From an uncultured Rhodospirillales bacterium (lineage in GTDB: Bacteria > Pseudomonadota > Alphaproteobacteria > Acetobacterales > Acetobacteraceae), in NCBI GenBank assembly GCA_903843125.1, contig CAIMOR010000407.1, forward strand, positions 1-64,000: DNA of 64,000 bases. Direction: 5' to 3'. Within the stretch, counting starts at the first letter, position 1. Each line of letters begins with the position of its first letter. A program made the translations under genes and the position numbers. The notes under the pieces are model-generated. The model searched no databases. It was not told the DNA's origin and saw nothing but the letters and a program-made list of their open reading frames with translations. Positions 16,766-24,411 of this stretch are shown here, piece after piece.

Positions 16766-17538
16766 GCCGCGCTGCGCGCCGCCGCCTGGTGCTGACCATC
16801 GGCTCGCCGCTGCTGCTGCTGCTGATCTGGCATCTCGTCACCACGCAGGGGCTGGTCGCGGCCATCATCCTGCCGCCACCCGCCGGCGCATTCGCCGCGC
16901 TGCAGGACATGCTGGTGCGCGGCTATTCCGGTGTGCCGCTCATCACCCATCTGGGTGCCAGCCTGGCGCGCGTCGGCGTCGCCTACGTGTTCGGTGCCGC
17001 GCTCGGCACCCTGGCCGGGCTGCTGCGTGGCCGCAGCACGGGCTTCGACGCGGTAATGCTGGTACCGTCGGAGATCATACGGCCGATTCCGCCGCTTGGC
17101 CTGATCCCGCTGTTCATCCTGTGGTTCGGCATCGGCGAGCTGTCGAAGATCCTGCTGATCGGCCTCGCCGTCTTCATGGTCATGATGGTCAACGCGCAGG
17201 CCGGCACGCGCGCGGCGGGCCTCGACAGCCTGCGTGCCGCGCAATGCATGGGGGCCAGCCGTTGGCAGGTGTTCCGCTTTGTCGTGCTGCCCTCGGCACT
17301 GCCGCAGATCATGACCGGGCTGCGGGTGGCGATGGGTACCGCGCTCAGCATCCTGGTCGCGTCGGAGCTGCTGGGCGGCGACCGCGGCCTCGGCTTCATC
17401 GTGCTCGACGCCAGCAGCTTCTTCCGCACCACCTACGTCTTTGCCGGCGTGATCCTGATCGGCCTGATTGGCCTGCTGAGCGATCGCGGCCTGGCGCTGG
17501 CGGCGCGGCGCATCGTGCACTGGGAGGGCCGGCGATGA
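16762..17538 (+). CDS. ABC transporter permease, SsuC/TauC type
   Basis: 258 residues with a hydrophobic N-terminal helix and about six membrane segments. The cytoplasmic EAA-like loop is AAQCMGASRWQVFRFVVLP. The ATG overlaps the ATPase stop, and the stop overlaps the ATG of the degraded amidohydrolase. This completes the second NMT1-type transporter in the window. Confidence 0.92.
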   Translation: MSRAARRRLVLTIGSPLLLLLIWHLVTTQGLVAAIILPPPAGAFAALQDMLVRGYSGVPLITHLGASLARVGVAYVFGAALGTLAGLLRGRSTGFDAVMLVPSEIIRPIPPLGLIPLFILWFGIGELSKILLIGLAVFMVMMVNAQAGTRAAGLDSLRAAQCMGASRWQVFRFVVLPSALPQIMTGLRVAMGTALSILVASELLGGDRGLGFIVLDASSFFRTTYVFAGVILIGLIGLLSDRGLALAARRIVHWEGRR

Positions 17539-17805
17539 GTGTCACGGTCGTGCGCAACGGCCACGTCCTCGCGTTCGAGGACACGAGTGTTCCAGCGTTG
17601 CCCGCCGGCGCCGCGGCCTCTCGTGGCATCACCACGCGGCACGTCGTCCATCCTTGCCGGCGGCATCGGCTCCGACAGCTGCCACCCGTTGGTGGACGGC
17701 AGGTTGGTGGTGCCGGACGGCGCGGCGCCGAGCACCGACCCTCCCGCCGCGCTGGCCTGGCTGCGCAAGGCAGCCGGCCGCTTATGCGTGCGCAACGCAC
17801 CGTGA
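17535..17805 (+). pseudogene. Remnant of a TRZ/ATZ-family amidohydrolase with large internal deletion
   Basis: The first frame begins at an ATG overlapping the permease stop and reads a typical amidohydrolase start: VTVVRNGHVLAFEDTSVPAL. After about 30 residues the similarity ends. In the next frame, from about 17650, comes what looks like the C-terminal tail of the same family: GGIGSDSCHPLVDGRLVVPD, then a helix ending at 17805. The whole metal-binding barrel (about 400 residues) is missing. I infer an internal deletion plus frame change in a gene that once belonged to the operon. An intact family member is encoded at 22943-24394. Confidence 0.6.
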
Positions 17806-17827
17806 ACCCCGAACCTGGAGCCCTGCC

Positions 17828-18793
17828 ATGATGGACCGGCGACGCCTTCTCGCAGCCCCGATTGCGCTGGCTTCCGCCGGTGCCGCGGCGCAGGGTTTCC
17901 CAAACCGGCCGATCCGGTTCGTCGTGCCCTGGGCGGCCGGCGGCGCGCCCGATATCACGGCCCGCACCCTGGCCTCGCACCTGGCGGATCGGCTGGGCCA
18001 GGCCGTGGTGGTGGAGAACCGCTCGGGCGCCAGTGGCAACATCGGCATGGATTTCGTCGCCAAGGCAGCGCCGGATGGCCACACGCTGGCTTTGGTCACC
18101 TGGAACAACGCCGTCACCGGGCGGTTCCTGGAAGCCAACCTGACCTATGCCTTCGACACCGACTTCGCGCTGATCACGGTGCTGGCTGAATTGCACAACA
18201 TCCTGCTGGTGCCGGCCAGCCTGGCGGCGCGCGATGTGGGCGGGCTGATCGCGCTGGCCAAGGCGCGGCCCGGCGGCCTGAACTACGCTACCACCGCCAT
18301 CGGCAGCGTTTCGCACCTTGGTATCGAGCTGCTGATGCGGCTGGCCGGTATCCGGCTGGAGCAGGTGCAATACCGCGGCGCGCAGCAGGCGCAGACCGAT
18401 GTGGCGCGCGGCGATGTCAGCATGTTCCTGTCCCAGGAAGCCGGCACCAAGGCGCTGATCGAGGCCGGGCAGACCCGGGCCTTGGCAGTGGCCAGCCCGG
18501 CACGCAGCCCGAGTTCGCCCAACGTGCCGACCTTCGCCGAGCAGGGGTTGCCCGGGCTGGAAGCGATGTCGTTCTTTTCGCTGGCCGCGCCGGCCGCCAC
18601 GCCGCAACCCGTGCTGGACCGGCTGCAGCGCGAAGCCGCTGCCGTGCTGGCGCTGCCGGAGGTGCGCGAGCGGCTGGAAGGCGTTGGCGCCGTGCCGGTC
18701 GGCAGCACGCCGGCCGAGGGCCGCGCCCGCGTGGCGCGCGAGGTTGCCCGCTGGGGCGGCATCATCCGTGAAGCCGGGATCCACGCATCATGA
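17828..18793 (+). CDS. Bug family (TctC) receptor
   Basis: 321 residues from the ATG at 17828 (a second ATG follows directly). A twin-Arg-like stretch DRRR precedes a hydrophobic signal sequence ending near AGAAAQG. Bug motifs: IRFVVPWAAGGAPDITARTL and VVVENRSGASGNIGMDFV. It overlaps the downstream amidase gene (ATGA), so receptor and hydrolase are co-expressed. No TctAB genes are present. Ligand unknown; the linked amidase suggests an amide or a carboxylate released from one. Confidence 0.9.
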   Translation: MMDRRRLLAAPIALASAGAAAQGFPNRPIRFVVPWAAGGAPDITARTLASHLADRLGQAVVVENRSGASGNIGMDFVAKAAPDGHTLALVTWNNAVTGRFLEANLTYAFDTDFALITVLAELHNILLVPASLAARDVGGLIALAKARPGGLNYATTAIGSVSHLGIELLMRLAGIRLEQVQYRGAQQAQTDVARGDVSMFLSQEAGTKALIEAGQTRALAVASPARSPSSPNVPTFAEQGLPGLEAMSFFSLAAPAATPQPVLDRLQREAAAVLALPEVRERLEGVGAVPVGSTPAEGRARVAREVARWGGIIREAGIHAS

Positions 18794-20205
18794 GCGGCAC
18801 CGAGCATTTCGGTTTCGGCCCCGTCGGCTGGCTGGACCTGCCAAGCCTCCGCGCCGACTACGCCGCCGGGCGGCGCAGCCCCTCCGGCGTGATGACGGCG
18901 CTGCACGACGTCATCGCCGCCCGTGGCGACGACGCGGTCTGGATCACGCTGGTCGGGCGCGAGGCGGTGCTGGCCCGCGCCGCCGAGTTGGAAGCGCAGC
19001 CGGCGCGCGGCCCGCTCTGGGGCGTCCCGTTCAGCGTGAAGGACTGCATCGACGTCGCGGGCCTGCCGACCACCAGCGCCTGCCCCGGTTTCGCCCATCT
19101 GGCGGAGCGCACCAATGCCTCGATCCAGAAGCTGCTCGACGCCGGCGCCATCCTGGTCGGCAAGGTCAACATGGACCAATTCGCCACCGGCCTGGTCGGC
19201 GTGCGCAGCCCCTACGGCACGCCGCGCAATCCGTTCGGCGCAGCCTATGTGCCGGGCGGGTCGTCCTCCGGCTCCGGCGTCTCGGTGGCGGCGGGGTTGG
19301 TGAGCTTCTCCATCGGTACCGACACCGGTGGCTCCGGCCGCGTCCCCGCGCACTACACCAACACGGTCGGCCTGAAAGCCAGCCGCGGCCTGCTGAGCCT
19401 GGAGGACTACGTGCCGGCCTGCCGCTCGGTGGACAGCCTGACCGTCTTTGCGCTCACTGCCGAGGATGCGCTGGAGGTGCTGGAGGCGGGCCTGCACCAC
19501 AACCCTGATCACGCCTTTTCGCGCGCCATGCCCGCCGCGACGCCACTGCCCCACCGGCCGCTGCGCTGCGGCATTCCTCAGCCTGGGCAGTTGCGCTTCT
19601 TCGGCGCGCCGGAACTGGCGGACCTGTTCGAGGCCAGCATCGCCACCGCGCGGGCGCTGGGCTGGGTGGTGCAGGAGGTCGATCTGGCGCCGTATTTCGC
19701 GGCGGGGGACCTGCTGTTCGCCGGCTCCTGGCTGGCGGAACGCTATGGCGCGGTGCGGGCATTGCTGGAAGCGAGTCCGGAGGCGCTGGACCCGATCGTG
19801 CGCGGCATCGTGCACCCGGCCGGTGCGCTACCGGCTTGGCGCGCCTTCGACGACATGGCGGCGTTGACGCTGCTGCAGCGGCGGATGGCGCAGATCTTCG
19901 CCACCGTCGACCTGGTCATGGTCCCGACCGCCGGCACCTGCTGGCAGATCGCCGAGGTGCTGGCGGACCCGGTCGCAACCAACAACGCCAATGGCTACTA
20001 CACCTATGGCGCCAACCTGCTGGACCTGTCCGGCTGTGCGGTGCCGGCCGGCTTCCAGCGCAACGGCATGCCGGCGGGGGTGACCTTGCTCGCCCCGGCC
20101 TTCGGCGACCGGCTCGTTGCCCATGCCGGCTCGGCGCTGCACCGGGCGCGCCACTTGCCGCTGGGGGCGGCGGACGCGGCGGCCATGGCGCAGCACCAAC
20201 CGTAA
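18790..20205 (+). CDS. Amidase-signature hydrolase, AtzF / allophanate-hydrolase-like
   Basis: 471 residues of the amidase signature family. The Ser-cisSer-Lys triad fits exactly: Lys84 (FSVKDC), cis-Ser158 (PGGSSSGSG) and nucleophile Ser182 (TDTGGSGRVPA). These 74- and 24-residue spacings are the same as those I recall for AtzF. Full allophanate hydrolases run to about 600 residues with a C-terminal decarboxylating domain; that domain is absent here, so it may hydrolyse a different amide. It is the last gene of the M20/ABC/Bug operon. The stop is followed by a gap of about 150 bases before the Crp/Fnr gene. Confidence 0.87.
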   Translation: MSGTEHFGFGPVGWLDLPSLRADYAAGRRSPSGVMTALHDVIAARGDDAVWITLVGREAVLARAAELEAQPARGPLWGVPFSVKDCIDVAGLPTTSACPGFAHLAERTNASIQKLLDAGAILVGKVNMDQFATGLVGVRSPYGTPRNPFGAAYVPGGSSSGSGVSVAAGLVSFSIGTDTGGSGRVPAHYTNTVGLKASRGLLSLEDYVPACRSVDSLTVFALTAEDALEVLEAGLHHNPDHAFSRAMPAATPLPHRPLRCGIPQPGQLRFFGAPELADLFEASIATARALGWVVQEVDLAPYFAAGDLLFAGSWLAERYGAVRALLEASPEALDPIVRGIVHPAGALPAWRAFDDMAALTLLQRRMAQIFATVDLVMVPTAGTCWQIAEVLADPVATNNANGYYTYGANLLDLSGCAVPAGFQRNGMPAGVTLLAPAFGDRLVAHAGSALHRARHLPLGAADAAAMAQHQP

Positions 20206-20355
20206 GGCGCGGCGGGGTCTGCATCGGCAGCCGCCCAGGATTGATGCGGCGCAACGGGGGCGCCGCGGTAAACGCTACCGCCCCGGCGCAGGGCTTCGAT
20301 ACCATGCCCTGCCGCAGGCGATGCTGCCCGTCCCGGGCTGCCTCGCTGCGTTCGA

Positions 20356-21204
20356 TTGAGGCGGGGGCAGGCTGGATTGGACGAGGTGCGACGCAGTGCG
20401 AAGCCCGGGAAGCCGGTGCGGGCCGACAAGGCCGCCCCACCCGGGCGTCCGGCCATCCTGCTCAGCGAAGCCGCCGCCGGCGAGCCGGTGCAACCCGATC
20501 TGCTGCAGAGCCTGCCGGACGCCGAGCGGATCCGGTTGCTGGCCAGCGGCCGTACCCGCCGGCTGGCCCGCGGCGAGGCACTGTTCCGCCAGGGTGACAG
20601 CCATGACGGTATCGCACTGATCGAGTCGGGACGGGTGCGGAGCTTCTACACGGCGCCGTCGGGGCGGGAGATCACCCTGGCGTATTGGGGCGGCGGCAAC
20701 TTCGTCGGCGGGCCGGAGATGTTCGGTGCCGGGGTGCACATGTGGACGGCGCTGGCGGTGCAGCCGACCGCCGTGGTGATGCTGCCGGGCCGGGCACTGC
20801 GTGATATCGCCCTGAACGTGCCACAGGCCGCGGTCGCGATCATCGATGCGCTGATCTACAAGGCCAAGTGCTATTCGGCACTGGCGCAGATGCTCGGCAC
20901 CCGGTCGATGATGCAGCGGCTGTGCCAATTGGTGCTGCATCTGATGGACACTCATGGCGTTCAGCATGCCGATGGCGTGGCCATCGCCACCTCCCTGACC
21001 CATGCCGAACTGGCCAACCTGATCGGTGCAACCAGGCAATGGGTGACGATCAGCCTGACTCGGCTGCAGGAGGAGGGCGCACTGCGCCAGCGCAAGGGCC
21101 TGATGATCGTGCTGCGGCCCGAATTGCTTGGCCGAAGTGCCGCCCTGACGCCGGCCGGGGCCGGGCGGCGGCTGCCGCGCCGGACCAAGGCGCAGCACGG
21201 CTGA
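20356..21204 (+). CDS. Crp/Fnr family transcriptional regulator (second paralogue)
   Basis: Up to 282 residues. The start is uncertain: a TTG at 20356 and a GTG at 20386 are in frame, and no good ATG precedes the conserved part. The sensor barrel includes FRQGDSHDGIALIESG and GREITLAYWGGGNFVGGPEM. The winged helix includes THAELANLIGATRQWVTISL. These segments nearly repeat those of the protein at 7389-8162, so the two are paralogues. Each sits beside an NMT1-type ABC operon. No FNR-type cysteine cluster is seen. Confidence 0.85.
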   Translation: MRRGQAGLDEVRRSAKPGKPVRADKAAPPGRPAILLSEAAAGEPVQPDLLQSLPDAERIRLLASGRTRRLARGEALFRQGDSHDGIALIESGRVRSFYTAPSGREITLAYWGGGNFVGGPEMFGAGVHMWTALAVQPTAVVMLPGRALRDIALNVPQAAVAIIDALIYKAKCYSALAQMLGTRSMMQRLCQLVLHLMDTHGVQHADGVAIATSLTHAELANLIGATRQWVTISLTRLQEEGALRQRKGLMIVLRPELLGRSAALTPAGAGRRLPRRTKAQHG

Positions 21205-21266
21205 AGCTGTGCCATGGGCCGCCCCGTCGACCCGGTGGCGCCAGCAAGGCTTGAAAGGGAGCGGTG

Positions 21267-21284
21267 ACCATCCACACGGATGGT
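21267..21284. promoter_or_regulatory. Perfect palindrome before the ribbon-helix-helix gene
   Basis: ACCATCC-acac-GGATGGT has 7-base perfect arms and a 4-base spacer, and ends 14 bases before the start of the ribbon-helix-helix regulator. Position and symmetry are what an autoregulatory operator for a dimeric RHH protein would show. Confidence 0.55.
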
Positions 21285-21298
21285 AGGATATCGATAGA

Positions 21299-21721
21299 AT
21301 GGTTGCGGCCCTGCAGCAAACCGCGCCGCGGCCAGGCGTGGAGAGCGAAAAGATCACGATCAACCTGGGCTACGTCGACCTTGGCCATATCGACCTGCTG
21401 GTCCAGGACGGCTTCTACGCGAACCGAACCGACTTCATCCGGACGGCGATCCGCAACCAGGTGGAGCGCCATGCCGACCAGGCGCGGCAGTCGGTGCTGC
21501 GCCGCAGCCTGGACCTGGGCCTGCGACACTTCAGCCGCGCCGATCTTGAGGCCGTCCAGCGGGACGGCCACCGCCTCGATATCCGTGTACTCGGCCTGGT
21601 TACGGTTGCGGCCGATGTCTCGCCGGAACTGGCCCGGGCTACCATCGCGTCGATCTCGGTGCTCGGTGCGTTCCAGGCCAGCGCCGCGGTGAAGGCTGCG
21701 CTGGGCGATCGCCTGCGCTGA
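21299..21721 (+). CDS. Ribbon-helix-helix (CopG-family) regulator
   Basis: 140 residues. The RHH fold lies at about residues 17-56: strand EKITINLGYVDLGHIDLL, then helices around GFYANRTDFIRTAIRNQVE. The C-terminal half (to residue 140) is longer than in minimal CopG proteins and may bind a ligand or partner (LDIRVLGLVTVAADVSPELA). A perfect palindrome precedes the gene, and a PHB-depolymerase-type esterase gene follows after 86 bases. It probably represses itself and perhaps the esterase. Confidence 0.8.
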   Translation: MVAALQQTAPRPGVESEKITINLGYVDLGHIDLLVQDGFYANRTDFIRTAIRNQVERHADQARQSVLRRSLDLGLRHFSRADLEAVQRDGHRLDIRVLGLVTVAADVSPELARATIASISVLGAFQASAAVKAALGDRLR

Positions 21722-21777
21722 GCCGTGCACGACAACGCGGCCTGATTCCCTCCCTTGCCCGCCCTTCGGCCTACTGC

Positions 21778-21789
21778 CCACCACGGTGG
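21778..21789. promoter_or_regulatory. Small palindrome before the esterase gene
   Basis: CCACC-ac-GGTGG lies 18 bases upstream of the esterase ATG. Its half-site is loosely like that of the palindrome at 21267-21284, so it may be a second, weaker RHH site. In GC-rich DNA a 5-base dyad can arise by chance. Confidence 0.25.
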
Positions 21790-21807
21790 CCACGGGCGCG
21801 CGGGCGC

Positions 21808-22893
21808 ATGAAAGTTCCAGCCATGAATGTGATCCTGCCGCGCTGCATGACCGAGGCGACGCGCCTGACCCGCGAGGGCCGCCTGGGCGAAGCCGTCGCG
21901 CTGTTGCGGCGGGGCCTTGGCGGCTCCCCGTCCGCCGCGGCGGCGGAGCCTGACCCTCGCAACCATCCGCGCATCATCGATGCCGACGGGGTGAACGCCG
22001 CGGCGGCGGACACCAGGTCGGCAAGGCCAGCCGCGTTCGTGAGCGGGACCTATGCCAGCAACGCCGGCCAGCGCGACTACCGGCTTTATGTTCCCAGCAC
22101 GCATGGCGACACGGCTTCGCCCCTGCTCGTCATGCTGCATGGCTGCACCCAGTCGCCCGAGGACTTCGCGGCTGGCACCCGGATGAACGAACTGGCCGAG
22201 GCGCATGGCTGCCTGGTGGTCTACCCGGCGCAAACCCAGGCCGCCAATGCGCAGAAGTGCTGGAACTGGTTCAGCCCCGCCGACCAGCAGCGCGACCGCG
22301 GCGAACCGGCGCTGATCGCCGGCATCACCCGGCAGGTCATGCGCGAGCATACCGTTGATCCAGGCCGGGTCTATGTCGCCGGCCTCTCCGCCGGCGGCGC
22401 CGCCGCCGCGATCATGGGCCAGGCCTACCCTGATCTCTACGCCGCCGTGGGCGTGCATTCCGGGCTGGCCTGCGGCGCCGCGCGGGACGTCGGCTCCGCC
22501 TTCGCCGCCATGCGCCAGGGCGCGCCGGTAGCGGCCGCCAGCGGGCGGCAGGCGCCGGGCGTGCCGACCATCGTCTTCCACGCCGACAACGACCGGACCG
22601 TGCACTCCCGCAACGGCGACCAGGTGATCGAGCAGGTCGCTGCGGCCGCGGTGCTGGGGCAGGAGGTGCACGCCGGCCAGGTGCCGGGCGGAAGGAGCTT
22701 CCGGCGCACCGTCTACCGTGACGCCCGGGGCAAGCCGGTGCTGGAGCATTGGCTGGTGGCGGGCGGGGGCCACGCCTGGTCCGGCGGCAGCGCGCAGGGA
22801 ACCTATACCGACCCGCTTGGTCCCGATGCGTCGCGGGAGATGCTGCGCTTCTTCGCCGAGCACCGGCTGCCCAGCCCCACGCGCGGCGCGTAA
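21808..22893 (+). CDS. PHB depolymerase family esterase (alpha/beta hydrolase)
   Basis: 361-residue serine hydrolase of the esterase_phb family. Motifs: oxyanion region LLVMLHGCTQSPEDF, lipase box GLSAGG with nucleophile Ser194, an acidic residue in FHADNDRTVHS, and the catalytic His in GGGHAWSGG. There is no clear signal peptide; the first 75 residues are a polar and Ala-rich extension. The enzyme may therefore act on intracellular polyhydroxybutyrate or on another short-chain ester. It follows the RHH regulator and converges on the amidohydrolase gene ending at 22943. Confidence 0.87.
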   Translation: MKVPAMNVILPRCMTEATRLTREGRLGEAVALLRRGLGGSPSAAAAEPDPRNHPRIIDADGVNAAAADTRSARPAAFVSGTYASNAGQRDYRLYVPSTHGDTASPLLVMLHGCTQSPEDFAAGTRMNELAEAHGCLVVYPAQTQAANAQKCWNWFSPADQQRDRGEPALIAGITRQVMREHTVDPGRVYVAGLSAGGAAAAIMGQAYPDLYAAVGVHSGLACGAARDVGSAFAAMRQGAPVAAASGRQAPGVPTIVFHADNDRTVHSRNGDQVIEQVAAAAVLGQEVHAGQVPGGRSFRRTVYRDARGKPVLEHWLVAGGGHAWSGGSAQGTYTDPLGPDASREMLRFFAEHRLPSPTRGA

Positions 22894-22942
22894 GGCTGCG
22901 CTGGCCCGAGGGTGGTGATGCGGTGGCCTGCACGCGCCGGGG

Positions 22943-24394
22943 CTACCAAGGCGCGATCCCCAGCGGGTACTCTTCCTCCACCGGGCGCTGCGACCAATGC
23001 ATCTGCGGGAAGCGGTCCAGCACGCGCTGGAAGCTGCGCTTGCCGCCCTCCACCACCGCGCGTTCGTCGTAGCCGCAGAGTACGCCGTCGGCCATCAGCG
23101 TGACGCCGTCGCAGATCACGGTCTCGATCAGGTCCGGCGAAGCAAGATGCACCAGACTGCGGATGGGGTCGTAGACCGGGCCGATCTGCAGGTTGTCGAA
23201 ATCCATCAGCAGGATGTCGGCCTTGGCGCCCACCGCCAGTCGGCCGATGTCTTCCCGCCCGAAGGCCTTGGCGCCTCCAAGCGTCGCCGCGTTGTAGAAA
23301 TCCATCGAGGTGCCGACCTCGTGGTTGCGGGCGATGAGCTTGCACGCCATGGCACCGGCGCGCATCTCGCCGATGATGTCGTGCGGCATCACGTCCGTTC
23401 CCATGGACATGGTCACGCCTTGGGCCAGGTACTTGTCGAACCCCTCCAGCGCATGGCCCCGTCGCAGCATCACCACAGGCGAATGCGATACGGCGGCGCC
23501 GGTGCGGCCGAGGATCTCCAGGTCGTCGCTGTAGGTCCAGGTGGTGTAGGAATGCCCGGCCAGGTACAGCGCATGCGCCAGGATCACCTTGGGCCCCAGC
23601 AGGCCCTCGCGCTCCATCAACTGGACCGGCGTGATGCCATGGTCGCGCACGGTGCGGTGGAACTCGAACAGCTGCTCGCAGAAATGCGTGGTGAAGGGCA
23701 GTTCCATGCGGTCCGCGATCGCCTTGCCGCGCCGCATCAGGTCCACCGTCGCCAGCGCGTAATTGCGCACCACCACGATGCCCTGCAGCCGGCCGCCATG
23801 CGCGTTGTGGTGCGCCTCCAGGAACTGCTCCTGCGCTTCCAGCTCGGCGATGCCGCGGGCTTCGTCCCAGTGCTCCCGCATCTGGCCTTCGGGCGTGAAC
23901 CAGTTTACCGCCGAGTTCGCCTGCGGTGCGTAGTAGACGCGGATGCCGCTTTCGCCGGCCAGGCTGGCGAAGGTTCGCCCGTCATCCGGCGCGCCGCCGC
24001 CGAAGGCCATGACCGTGGTGATGCCGTTGCGGATCAGCTGCGCAAAGCCGAAGCGGGTGCTGTCCACCGCGTTGGCGGCGGCGACATAGGGCGGGCCGGC
24101 GACGCCGTTGTTCGGCGTATAGTTCAGGAAGCCGGAGCGCATGACGTCGCGGCGGCCGACATCGGTCAGCAGGCGGGAGCCCTCGTGCACGTTCACATGC
24201 GCATGGGTGGAGACGAAGCCGGGCAGCACCAGCTTGCCACGGGCGTCGATGCTGCGTTCCGCCGGCCCTTCATAGGTGGCACCGAGATGCACGATGCGGT
24301 TGCCCTCGTACACCAGCACGCCGTCCCGCAGCAGGTGGTGCGCGCCGTCCCGGTAGGCAATGATGGTCCCGCCGTCGATCCTTGTCCTGCCCAT
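22943..24394 (-). CDS. TRZ/ATZ-family amidohydrolase
   Basis: 483-residue metal-dependent hydrolase. The N-terminal beta-sandwich (DGGTIIAYRDGAHHLL) is followed by the first metal motif LPGFVSTHAHVNVH. Later barrel motifs include FTTHFCEQLFEFH and SMGTDVMPHD. The C-terminal strand GVTLMADGVLCG closes the fold. Relatives deaminate or dechlorinate heterocycles or cleave cyclic amides. I chose the ATG at 24394, 17 bases after the stop of the double ABC ATPase gene, making it the last gene of the Dpp-type operon. Its substrate is probably what that transporter imports. Confidence 0.87.
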   Translation of the reverse strand: MGRTRIDGGTIIAYRDGAHHLLRDGVLVYEGNRIVHLGATYEGPAERSIDARGKLVLPGFVSTHAHVNVHEGSRLLTDVGRRDVMRSGFLNYTPNNGVAGPPYVAAANAVDSTRFGFAQLIRNGITTVMAFGGGAPDDGRTFASLAGESGIRVYYAPQANSAVNWFTPEGQMREHWDEARGIAELEAQEQFLEAHHNAHGGRLQGIVVVRNYALATVDLMRRGKAIADRMELPFTTHFCEQLFEFHRTVRDHGITPVQLMEREGLLGPKVILAHALYLAGHSYTTWTYSDDLEILGRTGAAVSHSPVVMLRRGHALEGFDKYLAQGVTMSMGTDVMPHDIIGEMRAGAMACKLIARNHEVGTSMDFYNAATLGGAKAFGREDIGRLAVGAKADILLMDFDNLQIGPVYDPIRSLVHLASPDLIETVICDGVTLMADGVLCGYDERAVVEGGKRSFQRVLDRFPQMHWSQRPVEEEYPLGIAPW

Positions 24395-24411
24395 GGCTTC
24401 CTCCCTGTGTG

